NCBI GenBank assembly: GCA_947095585.1
Contig: OX352763.1
Coordinates: 16,789,462 to 16,853,461, forward strand
Length of the DNA stretch: 64,000 bases
Direction: 5' to 3'
From: Nephrocerus scutellatus
Taxonomy: Eukaryota > Arthropoda > Insecta > Diptera > Pipunculidae
Shown here: piece after piece, positions 12,445 to 24,412 of the stretch
Layout of the letters: each line of letters starts with the position of its first letter
Position numbering within the stretch: the first letter of the stretch is position 1
Position numbers and translations under genes: made by a program
The notes under the pieces: generated by a model
Told to the model about the DNA's origin: nothing
Database searches by the model: none
What the model saw: only the letters and a program-made list of their open reading frames with translations

Positions 12445-12780
12445 TACTCACATTGTAGCTCAAAAAATATCCATCATGGAGAATTTACACGAATTGCATA
12501 TTTGCCAATAACCAATAATATGTAGGGGGAAGTTATAGGTTATAACATTGAAACTTTCATAAAAATTGGTTTGTAAATGTGGCTGATATAAACATTTTAC
12601 ATTCCCACAAGGGACTGTTAATGGGAGTTAATGGGGGTTACTATAGCCTATAACCATCCTCCACCAGCCAGTAATATACATTGAAAATTTCATTAAAATC
12701 GGTTGGTAAATGTGAGTTTCCATAAATAACAACCGCACACAATTTCATTTTTATTTATATAGAAAAAGAAATGATTTAGA
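12445..12780 (+). repeat. Degenerate direct repeat of about 130 bp
   Basis: Two related blocks start near 12549 and 12681. Each reads TTGAAAxTTTCATxAAAATYGGTT followed by GTAAATGTG. Between them are tandem GGGAGTTAATG-like words. This kind of sequence is common in non-coding ends of fly transposons, but no element could be named. Confidence 0.4.
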
Positions 12781-12894
12781 AATTCCCAAAAAACATTTGC
12801 GTAGCTCAAGGCTCACTAATATTGTTGGGAACTATTAAGTTTTATATAAGATTGGATCATTATGCTTTTGTACATTCTAGGTGGTTCGAATAGA

Positions 12895-14200
12895 AAGCAG
12901 TAAAAATTAAATTTTCCTCCAATACAGGAAAAGCTGAATATTTAGACTAACGCGCCCTTCAAAGTAAGATTGCCGCGGGGCCAATAATCTAGCCCTTATA
13001 AAAAAAACTATTACGGAACTCAAAATCAGCATCGCATACACTGATGGAAGACGACGACAACGGCAACGAAAACGGATAAACGATAAACGGCTCGAGCTGC
13101 ACAGCAGCTGGCCGATAGATACCCTGTCTAAATTTAAGGCTGATATAACTGCAATCCGTGGGCGCCGTGGCTCAGTGGAAGTGCACATGTCTGCTGAGCA
13201 AGAGGTTCAAGTTCGAATCCCAGCAACACCAAAAGTATTTTTCACGGTGTCCCACCTCTTGCGAATGGGTGACAAACGTTCCGAGAGTAATACCTTGTCA
13301 CGGAAAGCTTCTCAATTTGCCGTTCGGATCCGGTCTTAAATTGTAGGTCCCTTCCATTTGTGTCCAAAAATTAACATGCGCAGCACAAATGGTCACGAGA
13401 AGTTAGGCCTAGGACCGCAATGGTCTGTCGCGCCGAATATTATTATTATTATAACTGCAATCCAGGAGATGCGGTGGACGGGGTGTGGTGACTTAAAAAA
13501 TTCAGAATATGACATATATTACAGCTGTCATGCAAGACATCATGAGTTCGAGGTGGGGTTTCTAGTCAGCACAAGAATGAAACCCAACGTTATCGGCTTT
13601 AAAGCAGTAAATGAGCGGCTAGCAGCCTTCGCGTGCGGGGCAGATTTAAAAATATAAGCCTCAGAAAGGTTCACGCACCTACAGACGATTCCCTAGATGA
13701 TGAAAAATAAGAATTATTTTTATAAGTCGAAAGGAAACTCCATGCCTGCCCTCAGTATAATGCAAAAATTAAAAATCACAAAAATCTAGTACATTGGCAC
13801 CCATAGTTTACAAGAGAACACTTATGATAATGGACAACGATTTATAGAAATGGCAGCAAGCAACAACTTGGTCGTTGTGACTGCAAGGTTTGCGCGTAAA
13901 AATGTCCGCTAGGCCACCAGGGTATCTCCTCATGGAGCCACTCGCAACCATAACAACCACGTGTGGATAGACTGCCGCCACAACCCGAACCTGATGACGG
14001 TACGAACGTACCGAGGTGCCAACGTCGACTCAGACCACTATCTTGTTGGTATGGTGCTCCGAGCTCGGATTGCATCATCACCAAAGACTGCATTCGCGAA
14101 TCAGATTCGAGTCAACACGGCAGACCAGAAACAACCACGGTCAAGCGATAGAACTTGCCCTAAATGCAGGGAGAGTAAGTTCTGGGTCCCTGGGTAAGCG
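12895..14200 (+). mobile_element. Family A RTE-like LINE, endonuclease half, split by a SINE
   Basis: Starts within a leader (AATTTTCCTCCAATAC) shared with the 5' end of the copy at 61460-63951. Upstream of the SINE the frame ends SKFKADITAIQ; downstream it resumes AIQEMRWTGCGDL. These belong to an apurinic-type endonuclease. Later blocks are CHARHHEFEVGF and NERLAAF, then NGQRFIEMAASNNLVV and GANVDSDHYLVG (the SDH catalytic motif). The GDMNAKVG catalytic block, present at 27760-28048, is deleted near 13780. The RT half is absent; past about 14177 the sequence becomes a CTAG-ended block. Several stops make it dead. Confidence 0.82.
13158..13449 (+). mobile_element. tRNA-derived SINE, copy 2, nested in family A
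   Basis: 292-bp insertion. The 14-bp sequence TATAACTGCAATCC lies on both sides (13144-13157 and 13450-13463), a perfect target-site duplication. Removing the SINE and one duplicate restores the family A endonuclease frame. A box 13168-13178, B box near 13210-13220. The 3' end is GCGCCGAATATTATTATTATT, a trinucleotide tail. It is the clearest full-length copy in the window. Confidence 0.95.
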
Positions 14201-14231
14201 GGGTCCGGGTAACGCCGGGGTTAACAACTAG
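14165..14231 (+). repeat. Terminal block ending CTAGT, Helitron-like candidate
   Basis: Family A endonuclease sequence gives way here to CCGGGTAACGCCGGGGTTAAC, then AACTAGT. GTAAC and GTTAAC can pair, with one bulged A, to make a hairpin just before CTAG. The block is nearly identical to the end of 9923-10158. Helitrons end in CTRR after a hairpin, so this could be such an end, but no 5' end was found. Confidence 0.35.
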
Positions 14232-16603
14232 TACATATATACTTTCGAAATATTTGCATTAATAACGTCGAAGATGATTGTGTCAATGTATTATTATTTT
14301 TTTTAAGTTAGCGGCACAGCTGCCTGGAAAAAGATGTTTTGGCTCGAATTAAATTACATTTAATATTGCATGGTAAAATTTTTCACTTGCGAAGAAAACT
14401 TTTGCTCTTCAAGGCAATGAAGTCAAAAGTTTCGAAGATCGTGCAAGATCGAAACCAAATAAATCTTTTACATTTTTGGAAATAGAGAGAGAGAGAACCT
14501 AGGATCCTTGTACTTTTGTACCGAAATTACTGAGAAAACCTATATTTACGTATAAAGAAAAACTTCAAATGGTAAGCTAATACACAGTGTACACGCTAAC
14601 TACACTGAATGTGGTGGTAAATAAATCCTCTTGGGTAACGTACTAGAAGTTTACACAAAATCTCAATTTGGTCGGAATTTGAGCAAAATACAAGGAAAAA
14701 AAGTTGGTGCACAGATACCAAAACAGTATGTGGCAACAACAGTAAGAAATTATTGAAATTTTCGTGTGTCATAATGAGAAACCCGAAAGTAACCTAATAT
14801 TTAACTTTCAGCCAGAAAAGTGTGGTGTTGTGACGTTAAGCAATAGGTAATATCTATGCAATACTGCCACATCGCACCCTCCTACCGAAGTTACTTGCTG
14901 CTATACCACAACAAAGGTAGAGCAAACTAAGCCAAATCTCTTGATGGCTTTCGTATATACTCGTAGAACTATTTTGCTTTCGTTTGGAAGCTCATCAGAT
15001 ATTTAGCAGCAGGATTTTGGCAGACACTAAACAACACCGATGCTGTTCAGTTTTCGCTTATTTACATTTGAAGTGGTGCATGATTATTTCCCCCTCCAAA
15101 AAAGGTAAGGTAACTTTAACTTTAACATCGCTTTATATCAGGAGTCAGTGGTGTTTATTTTTAGATAATAAATGAGTGAATTTGCAGTTGGAATATAGAA
15201 TATTACTATATTGCTTCCTCACTAAACATTTTGTTGCACAACGAAAACTTTAGTTTATCGTTAGTTTTGTAATGTCGACTTTTTAGTTATTAGTATTTTG
15301 CTTAGAAGCATAGTACAAAAATAAATAAAACATTTCGACTACACAAGGGCAGTGTCGGTATTGTTAGTTGAATATTTAACCCATTTTGTTAAGAAAACGA
15401 GTACAATTCAATTCCTGGTTCACAACTGTGTTACGCAAATTTTCTCTTAGGTGGGTGCTCTTTTTTTAGCATTTTTCTATATTTGTTGCAAGAAACAAAC
15501 AACAATTTAAGTTTTATGTTAAAGATAATGATGATAAAGATCAGTTGTATTAAAGCCGCTTCAAGCAAATATAAAATAGTTTTAAAGATAAGGGACGTAA
15601 AGTTAGGGTGGGATAGCAAACCCTTACTTTGATCATCCTTGCTCTGTAAAATAATATGTACTTTTACCAAAACCCGAGTCATTTTTCATTCTTCTTTTAT
15701 ATCTTTACTTCGTCTATTTTTCTTTCAAAAAAATATTCACAAAAAAAATCTGACTGGTACTCAAATAAAAGCTCTGCCGGGATAATTATAAAAACAAATA
15801 AGAAGTGCAAACGCAAATTAACGCTGGTAATCATAATTTTGTCCTAATAAGCATTTCTTCGTAAACTATTTGAATTGTTCACTTGACTCAACGATTAGCT
15901 TTTTCACTGTTCACTTGTAAAGTAGAAAATATCTTCTTTGCTGCTACATCACGAAACTATTAAGCGGAAATCTTCTTTGCAATATAAGAAAAATAGAAAA
16001 AGTAATTTCTGTCCAAATGTCAACCAAAAAGTGGACCTCACAAGCACAGCACTCTACAACCCCTTCGATAGTTTTGCGATTATTTGTTCCGCATTCAAAG
16101 CATTATTATGCTGTATATTATTATTGAAAATCCTGCTAAATCCATTCAAATTGTTGTTCAAATATCCGCAATTGTTTAGCTGCAAATACCGTTATCTATT
16201 CGCCTAATCTAATCGATATATACAACCGTCGGTTCAACCGATTACAACCCAAATCCGATAAATTTTCAATTTTTCCTTTTGCTTTGAGTTTTGTGGGAAA
16301 ATGTGAGTGTCAAATAAACCCCGCATCATAATAGTTTGCTCCTTTTGAATAATGTGTAATCCGTAAGGATCACAGTCCTTTCTACGATATATTTACACAT
16401 GAGTACATTATATAGAGGTTTTAATCCCAAAGGACATTCCCACACAATTTGTCTGCAATATATGTTCTGCCGAAGCAAGAACATTGAAGTTTTTTGGCAA
16501 GCTGTTGTTGTTCCTCAATCCGAGGTTCGCCAAATAAAAAGGAAGCTAAAAACCTAGAGCGTGTGCAAATTATAAATTATATGTGTATAAAAAAACTGAC
16601 AGG
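14232..16603. other. Unassigned AT-rich stretch
   Basis: No recognisable exon, transposon domain or strong repeat was seen. Open frames on both strands are low-complexity and Phe/Lys/Asn-rich, as expected from base composition. Confidence 0.4.
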
Positions 16604-16615
16604 ACTATGAATGTT

Positions 16616-16900
16616 TATAATAATAATATTCGGCGCGACAGACCATTGCGGTCCAAGGCCTAGCTTCTCGCGACCATTTGTGTTGCGCATGTCTATTTTT
16701 GGACACAAATGGAAGGGACTTACAATTTAAGAGCGGATCCGAACGGCGAATTGAGAAGCTTTCCGTGAAAAGTTATTACTCTCGGAACGTTTGTCACCCA
16801 TTCGCGAGAGGTGGGACATCGTGAAAAATACTTTTGGTGTTACTGGGACTCGAACCACGAACCTCTGGCTCATGTACATTTCCACTGAGCCACGGCGCCC
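16616..16900 (-). mobile_element. tRNA-derived SINE, copy 3
   Basis: Minus-strand copy about 285 bp long. The 12-bp sequence ACTATGAATGTT occurs at 16604-16615 and again at 16901-16912, a perfect target-site duplication. The tRNA-like head (GTGGGCGCCGTGGCTCAG when reverse-complemented) is at the right. The (AAT)n tail, which is (ATT)n on the SINE strand, is at the left after AATATTCGGCGCGAC. It inserted into otherwise unassigned DNA. Confidence 0.95.
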
Positions 16901-16912
16901 ACTATGAATGTT

Positions 16913-18724
16913 AACCATAAAAACGGTGACTAGTTTACCTTCACGTCAATATATCGTTAGAGAAAGTGATTTGATAGAAATAATCTGGCAAAGCGTGAAG
17001 AGCAATCATTTAGAATTCGATTCAGATAATTGGTCAAACTAAATGGGCTCCAACAAATTATCCACACTTTTCAAACAGATCAATGGTGCTTTCATAAACA
17101 TACGTGGATTTGTATTATATACTGTAGTGCCAATATAGCGTAACCATATCCTCTCATTTAATCAAAAAAATATTACTTACCACCCAATGGAATAAACCAG
17201 ATAAGGAATTCCAAACCCGAAGCATATTAATTTAAAGAAAGAACATTATACATTTATATCGTCCTGTAAGAGACGACCGGTAACTAATATATTTCACAGA
17301 AAGACCCGAATTTTTTCTTTATTTTTTCCGTTAAATCTCCAAAAAACCATAGCTTTCTCAGAACGGAATTCCGCGACAGATATGAATCTTTTATTTAAAT
17401 AACTTTGGTTTTTTTCGAAAGGCGATAAAAAGTGTAGAGCTTATACTCAATTTCATTGACGTCAAATCGCATAATTATATTGTGGAAATGTCTAAAATAT
17501 GCACTGAATGGCCATTAAGGTTCTCTTAATGAGATTTTGACTGTTTGGACATTTAGAGGTAAAAATACAGAGCGGACAACGAAGGCGACGCCGGGTTCCT
17601 TGGATAGATATGCACACAAAACCAAGTTCGAAAATAACGGGCAATATTCTACCGAAACTTTGTTTTGAAAATAAAATAAAACTCGAAGATGAAAATTACA
17701 ACTTTCTACGGGTAAAACGATAAAACGAACACCCATCTGGACAGGTGGTGTCTTCCTTCAATTTACTCTTACTTAAAGGGAGAATCATTCGATTCGCATA
17801 GAGCAGAACTTCGATTTTCTTATATACTATCAACGATGATAATGATTTTTGTTCGTCTATATATTGACGATTGCACCTGGCAGCGGTATTAAGTGAGCAG
17901 TTTTTTTGCAAAACACACAGCTCCTTTCTCGGAAGTACATAAATATTTTTTCCCATCAGGAAATTTTTCAATATATTCTTATCTTTCCTTTCTTAAATTG
18001 TGGAGAAATATTTTTACAATCTAAATAAGAAATGCTGCTGGTATTAGCGCTTAATAACGGATTATGAATACAAGCCGATTGCACTTGACGTTAATGTGAC
18101 TACCAATGCTTAATTCCTTACAAACCTGGCTCCGATTTGGATAAAATAAATTGCTATCTTCTGAGTCGCATACAATTGAAATGGTTTGGACATTAGATAT
18201 CATCTGAAAGTTAAAGGTACCCGACATGATGTACCCGACCTGATGTATAGATAGCGGTAGAATGACTGTGGTAGAAAGTACCAACCTTACAAAGCTTAAT
18301 TTTGACGTTTGACGACACTACGTTCTTTAGTATTTTTTCGACAGCCATCAATAGTGAATGAATTCTTAAATATGGAAAAAATTGGTCATCGTTATGCGAT
18401 ACGTCACTTTCTTTTGAATTACCATTTATGACATCTTTTATAGTTTTTCAACACTGGTCTTGTTTACAACTCCTATTTTCACTAAATATACATATACGAG
18501 GTTTGATAAAAGAACACAGCATTTTTTAATTTTCGCGGGTTTTTTTATTCTAATTGACATATTTTGTTGTTGTGTTGGTACAATGGTTCATGATATACCA
18601 ATTTCATAGTTTATTGTATATTGCGGTCCATTCTCAGTGGAACGTTTAAATCCTTTATTTAATTTTTCACAAATCACCGACACCACCAGTACAAAATGAT
18701 TTAAACTTATAGTAGGTTATATTT
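16913..18724. other. Unassigned AT-rich stretch
   Basis: No gene was recognised. A CGAGGTTTGATAAAAGAAC phrase followed by TTTCGCGGGTTTTTTT at 18498-18548 is reminiscent of mariner termini but has no partner repeat. Confidence 0.4.
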
Positions 18725-18965
18725 AAAACTAGCGGAAATACCAGGCGTTTCCCGTTTACCCCATCCCACTGACCACCACCAAGTTAACACCCACCCACTA
18801 ACACTACACCCACTGACCTCCTGCCCACTGACCCACCGCCATCTGACCCCCAGCCCACGGACCTCTGACCTCAGATGACCACCCACTCACAGACCACCCT
18901 AACCCACTGAACTTGCACCAACTGACCAACCCACTAACAGACCACCCCACCAGCCCAGAAAACTA
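18725..18965 (-). repeat. Minisatellite-like segment with CTAG end
   Basis: The plus strand shows many irregular copies of CCCACTGACC and related words (18765-18955). Read on the minus strand the segment ends GGGAAACGCCTGGTATTTCC, then GCTAGT. GGAAA and TTTCC form a perfect 5-bp stem one base before CTAG. The layout (short tandem words, hairpin, CTAG) matches the ends at 10158 and 14231 and is consistent with a Helitron-like non-autonomous element. No protein is encoded. Confidence 0.45.
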
Positions 18966-19084
18966 TAGAATAAGTTTGAATGCGATTGGTTCATAAAAAC
19001 ATGCAATTTGTAGAAACAATAAACAAAATTATTATGGAGACCATTTGACTCAGGAGTCTGACCACTTTCAAAATATGCCTATTA

Positions 19085-19645
19085 AGTGCCTATTATGGTA
19101 GAAAACCCATATGCAAAGTTAAAACGTGATCGGTTAAAGGGTTTGGCTGCCATAGCCGCTGAGTTGCCCGCTTCTCTGCCAATAACTTTTGAATGTTACT
19201 TGAAAGCTTATTGTTTTTTTCTGATTTTTTGTTTTCCGAAGAAGCTTTTTTTGCAGCCATTTCCATTATTTGTCTTAAGTTTTCTTTCGCGGAATCTTCT
19301 GGTGTTCGAAGTGGGACATTCAAATGACAATTTACATCTACTATGTTTCTGTAGAGAACCCATTCCGTTTGTTTGTTTCTTAAACGTTTGGGTAGTTAAG
19401 TTTTAAATGCTTGGGTGCTTAGTGTTACTATTATTGTTGAGTGATCTGATGATAAGTCGTAACAGTCAACGACTTGAGTATAGGTACGTGCTATTCCTCA
19501 CAATACACAGAAATCTATTAAATCAGGAATTTTCTTACTATCTGTAGGCCAATATGTGGGATGTCCAGATGATAAATAGTCTAGGTTTTTCTCGTTTATT
19601 GCACCGTAGAGTTGCTTGCCCTTTGGTGACGTCAACATATATTAC
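19085..19645 (-). mobile_element. Jockey-like LINE endonuclease C terminus and linker
   Basis: The minus strand reads LTSPKGKQLYGAINEKN, then YLSSGHPTYWPTDSKKIPDLIDF, a stop, then CYDLSSDHSTI. This is the end of an apurinic-type endonuclease with its SDH motif and the PDLIDF block. It is followed by NVPLRTPEDSAKENL and IQKLLAEKRATQRLWQ, the linker that precedes the RT in Jockey-clade elements. Stops and at least one frameshift are present. No RT follows on the left, so the element is truncated. Confidence 0.75.
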
Positions 19646-21109
19646 ACATACATATGTGTATATTAAGTATTTCCTCGAGTGATACCCGAAACTATAAATT
19701 GAATTATGAATGAGGGTTTAAATTTTACTTTCAATATTCGTTTTCTCATTTTGTATTGTGGAATATTTTGGGCTATTTTTAAACAATATTATTGCAATTT
19801 AAGAATTCATTAAACATTTTGTTAATTAAGGGGCTGATTCAAGTTAATTCAGTTAGGAATATTCCATGCATAAGAGTGATTAGTATGGGGGGTTTAAAGC
19901 CAATTTTAATTACCAGAAAATTATAAAATTAAAATAAATTTTTCAGTTGAACAAAAAGGTCCATAAATAATTTAAAAATCAATAAAAATGAACCATTACG
20001 ATTTTGTTGTAGTATTTTAAATAATTTCCAATCACAAGGTTTAAAACATAATTTTACCGCAATACCGGGCGCCTATAACACGTGCGTAAATACATATATG
20101 TATGTGCATGTGCGTAGGTGTGAAACATATTTCTAAATTTTATATTTCCAATCAGAGCGTGAAATCTTACGACGTCGCTTAATGCTCCACCCGCCAATGT
20201 GATTTGGGGATGTCGCGCATTTTGTGGGACTAACGAGCAAAAAAGTGTAATAAATGGTGGTAATTTTAGTGTTATCGTTGAACGTGATTTGTTTGTTTGC
20301 CTCCATCTCCACTGACGAGTTGGCGACATCATAACGGGCAAAGGGAAAATTAAGATGTATATTTTTAACGCTGATTTTTATTCCTTCGATGAGGGGAGAA
20401 TGGTTTGCGATATCTATCGACGATGACTTTGATATCTAATGCTTGTAGCAACTCAATTATTATTATTGCTTTTGAGATAAACTCGCACTCGTTATGTGCA
20501 TGTTATGTCTCGTGTATCTATTATTCCCAGATGTGCATGGAACTTGCAATAAATTCAAAGAAATATAAGAGATTATACCTAATTTTATGGTCGCATCCAA
20601 GATTCATTGAAATTGTTTACAAATTCCCCATTAAAAATGATTCCTGTCATCATTATGAGTATTATACAGAAATGAAAAAAATGTTTTAAAACTTCGAAAA
20701 TGATCTTTAAAGAAATATGTTGTGCTTTTTCTTTTTTAAAAACAAGAGTAAATCCAAAAAGAAATATTGGAATATTAATTCGAATTCTCGATGAAAACTT
20801 TCACAACTTCAGAAGTGCTTGCAGTCGAATTAAAAAAGTTGATGTTTTGCTTTCTCTTTTATTGAATTTTCGTTAGTACGTTTTAGTGTGGATTATGCAA
20901 TTCATTTTCCAGCAATTTCCCGAACAGAGTTTTTCTATTTCTTTCTGGGTGCGACAAGCTTTTGATTAAAAACGAAAAGGAACAAAAGTTGCGATTACTT
21001 TTTTTTTCCAATTACGGTTGCTGCAATTGAAAGTTGATCTCTACCTTTTAGTAAAGATTAACTTTCACATTATTATGGCAAAATAGTAAGCATGCACATT
21101 ACCTTATTC
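19646..21109. other. Unassigned AT-rich stretch
   Basis: No domain-bearing frame was recognised. A GC-richer patch at 20150-20340 has open frames on the minus strand but no recognisable protein. Confidence 0.35.
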
Positions 21110-21190
21110 TTGCCTTCTACACAACTAGAAGCATAGGACTTCTACAAACTCCCGCCAACGGACCCGGACTTGCGCCAACGTTTTAAGGTG
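21110..21190 (-). mobile_element. Tiny LINE C-terminal fragment
   Basis: The minus strand reads RVRWREFVEVLCF and then a stop. This is the extreme C terminus of the element represented at 21548-21735 (NRVRWRAFVEALCSP). At about 80 bp it can only be placed by that resemblance. Confidence 0.45.
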
Positions 21191-21547
21191 ACGCTAAACA
21201 ATATCTTGAAATCTTAATTCCTTTCAACTGTTCTCTTCCAGGTCATGTACGCCAACTCGCCGGCTAAATTCGGGAATCCAGTCGAGTGGTCTTTATGTTA
21301 TGTTGTGCTGGTTTCCTTAGAGTGTCGAAGCATTTCTTCAGTTGCTTTTCTGTCTGATGCGATGATCGTGGTATTCACTTGATATTGCACAATTCTTCGT
21401 TGGCTTATAACTCTCATATACTCTCATTATAGATACTTCATAAACACCTGAATAAAAGTAGTGAATGACTTGGTGACTTTTCAATTTTCACAGGTGTACG
21501 AATATAATAGAACTGAAAGGATATTCGATCTAACTAGCGATCTACGA

Positions 21548-21735
21548 AACTAGCGCTCGACTGGAATCCACAAGGAAGCCGTCGAGTTGGCCGTCGTAGC
21601 AAGACATGGAAAATGACAATAGAAGAGGAAGCAAGATCCCAGGGGACCGAGTGGCGTCTCTTGAAACCTCAGGGGTTAAATCGAGTTCGTTGGCGGGCGT
21701 TTGTAGAAGCCCTATGCTCCCCCGCGGAGTAAAGG
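21548..21735 (+). mobile_element. Family D-like LINE C-terminal fragment
   Basis: A plus-strand frame reads WNPQGSRRVGRRSKTWKMTI, EEEARSQGTEW, then NRVRWRAFVEALCSP and a stop. This matches the typical C-terminal signature of family D-type elements (WNP, GRP, TWR, EEE, R.RWR). Compare 36905-37060 and 44877-45087, where it reads WNPLSQDGRRTGRP. It belongs to a related but distinct subfamily. The rest of the element is absent. Confidence 0.65.
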
Positions 21736-21954
21736 AAAGAAAGAAGACTATACACACCCGTGTGTATATTTAATTGTAATTCAGTCTAAAGACTAATTTA
21801 TTCTAAAAGCCTAATAGTATGCAACGTAGGTCTTTAATTCATAACTGATAGATCCTTCTGTCATAAGCGATCTCTGAAATAGACTGAAAAAACCACATTT
21901 AACTTTGCATACCTTTAGTATTAAAAAAATCAATAGCGATGGTAAATTTAGAAT

Positions 21955-22190
21955 TTTTTCAGTAGTAACCCCTATTAATGAAAAAATTTCGCCATCGCAA
22001 GCCGAGCGGTTACCAATTGTTTTAAAACAAGTCCCATCAAATTTTGACTGGTAGAAGTCAATATATACGACTCGGCAAACAAATGTACAAACATACGTAC
22101 ATACAGAGGTACGTATAAACGGACACACGCTCGCTGAAAATATGTTCATGTTCTCTGAATATAAGCTTCGCCCTTCGGGCTCGCAATTAG
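21955..22190 (+). repeat. Dispersed repeat with terminal hairpin, copy 2
   Basis: Second copy of the repeat at 4866-5100, in the same orientation, sharing CCATCGCAAGCCGAGCG and CCCATCAAATTTTGACTGG. The middle has tandem ACATACGTACATAC-like words. It ends GCTTCGCCCTTCGGGCTCGC, whose CGCCC/GGGC core can form a hairpin. Confidence 0.6.
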
Positions 22191-23331
22191 GGAATTGTTT
22201 TATTTATATTTGGTTAAGCAGACTCAATATTTTTAAGAAACTCATGGATTATTATATTCAACTTTTCCTTTTAAAAGAAATATATTATTTTTAAATAATT
22301 ATAAATAAATTTTCTTAAATCTAAAAAAATATCTAGAATATAATAAATACCGATCTGGTTATTTATATAAGTATTTATATAGCTCGTAAGTTTCTTTTTT
22401 TTACTTACTAACCCTAGTATATGAATGTTTTAATGTGGAGTATATAATTGATGTAAAAAAGAATTAAGGGATTTTCATTTTTTGTGAAAATGTGAAGAGT
22501 ATATTTTTACTTATGTGGTGTCATGAATATTTATTAAGATTTTTTCTACAAAAGTGGAAATACAATACTCTGGGCACACAATGATCTCAAACCAAGAGTA
22601 AATTACTTTTCACTTCTGGCCTTTATTTTAAATTGCCCACCGCACTTAGGTCATTGAATGCACCACTCACCATCGAATGGAGTAGAAGTGTGACGATTGC
22701 TAAAGATATTAAATAAATCGACCAATTTGAGTGCCGTTCGTTCGAAGACAATGAAATCATAATAAACACATTCCTTTGCAGGAATCTATATGCCTTTTGC
22801 AATGGATTTTTCTGAATTACTTTATTTTGCATTCCCACCAGACATACGAAATAAACTACTGTTGCAATTTCCCGATAAAAGTATTCCTTCACCAGAAATA
22901 AATTTAAATATCCATTCCACATCGTGAGCATGTAATTGAAAAACTCGGCATTACACCAGCAGCGCAATCACCGAAAGTGAGTAATTTCTCCGTTGTTATA
23001 CCCCATTCCATTTTCAACAGCATCATCCTGCCTCACTACTTCGGATTGTTTAATGATAGGACAACGAAGATGACATTAAGAGGGGTTGTGGTAGAGTGAG
23101 CTAGAGGACAAAAAACGAATACCAAGACCAAGACCGACAGAGATTTAACTTAATGCATCCATAGACCAGCTGCGCTAACAAAATGCATAAATATCCGAGA
23201 GGAAAATACCGACCCACTTCACACCCCATTATTTCGTATATCTCGGTTTTGGCTTAACGTGCATATTTAAGCTGTGAACGCTGTATTTACCCTCAATGTC
23301 AGAAAATGACAGAACCACATAAACTGCTCTG
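22191..23331. other. Unassigned AT-rich stretch
   Basis: A minus-strand open frame of about 100 codons (near 22625-22936) has a hydrophobic segment but no recognisable family and no splice support. Nothing else was recognised. Confidence 0.35.
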
Positions 23332-23484
23332 ATGCTTAAAAAACTAGGATATGAGGCGCTTGACGTACGTCGACAACGTCCTCAAGCAAACACCCAACTC
23401 GTTCACCGCATCAGTGCAGCCCGAGCGGACGCGTCATCTGTTGTGGATGCCATCCGCGCATACTCCGCAAAAACTGGAAGCTAA
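23332..23484 (+). CDS. Unidentified 50-residue open frame, GC-richer than its surroundings
   Basis: ATG at 23332 opens 50 codons ending in TAA. The product begins MLKKLGYEALDVRRQRPQ and ends VVDAIRAYSAKTGS. It is rich in Ala and Arg, with GC-rich third positions, and stands out against AT-rich flanks. It is predicted to be helical and basic with no membrane segment. It follows a stop codon 9 bases upstream of the ATG. It may be the broken C terminus of a transposon protein or a gene fragment. No family was recognised and no splice signals were assigned, so function is not claimed. Confidence 0.25.
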   Translation: MLKKLGYEALDVRRQRPQANTQLVHRISAARADASSVVDAIRAYSAKTGS

Positions 23485-24412
23485 AGGCGATTTCGCTGCA
23501 CTACAAATTTAGGTTTAATTTAGGTTAACGCATTAGGCGTGAGTTGTGCCATCGACCAGCCAGAAATTCCAATACAAGAACACAATTTACTGGCCAACTC
23601 GAATGACTCAGGAATTTTTAAATCGCAAAAAAGTAGAGTATTTGTGATTCTGACTACTCAGAGTTGCCCAGTGTAGCGATGGAGGTGCTGTAAATATTTC
23701 AAAAACATATGAGTGTTTCAACTTTTTCATTTTAAGTTAAGCAACATTCTTTAGAGCACCCTCAACATTCTTATGTTTTTGGTCCGCTGCCCTAAACATA
23801 CATCGCTTCAAGGTTTGACTTTGAATGTGGGTTTTTTGTGTACTTCGCATTGTTCAACTGCACCGTCTATCCATCCTTTTTTTAAGCACTGACTCCTCAC
23901 ATCTCTCCTCACCTCTATACCTCATTTCTAATAAATGTACATAAAGCCGAAAAAATTTCATATTTAAAAGAATAAAAAAAAGAAAAAGTGCCCTTTGTGC
24001 TCGAATTATGTTACACATAAGTACTTAGTTAACACATTCGCGGTGAAAAAATCTCCAATTTGATAAATTTATCCTAACCGAGTTGACTAATTGTTAAAAT
24101 TTCAGGTAACAAGGTAAGGTAAGTTGTTTGACGACTTCATGAAACTATTGTAGAGTTATCAATTATATTTGGTAATACAGTTTTACTTAACCAAATCTAT
24201 GAAGGGAGTTTATTATTTAATTTTTTAATTTCAATTTATTTCAATTCAATATATTTCTACACATGTTAGAAAAATATTCTCTTATTTTGTATAGTTATTA
24301 GACTAAGGTTGCTTAAAATATGTACATTAAAAGTATTATAAAATTAACAAACAAACTTAAAAGGCATAAGATATTAAAAGTAATAATAATAAGAATATAT
24401 ACAAACAAGTAA
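23485..24412. other. Unassigned AT-rich stretch
   Basis: No domain-bearing frame or clear repeat was recognised. Confidence 0.4.

Noticed and set aside
18498..18548. Mariner-like terminal repeat (CGAGGTTTGATAAAAGAAC, then TTTCGCGGG)
   Set aside because: No inverted partner or transposase was found within several kb, so an element cannot be supported.
22625..22936. Minus-strand open frame of about 100 codons with a hydrophobic segment
   Set aside because: No recognisable family, no splice support and AT-rich codon use. Considered a chemoreceptor exon but no conserved residue could be named.
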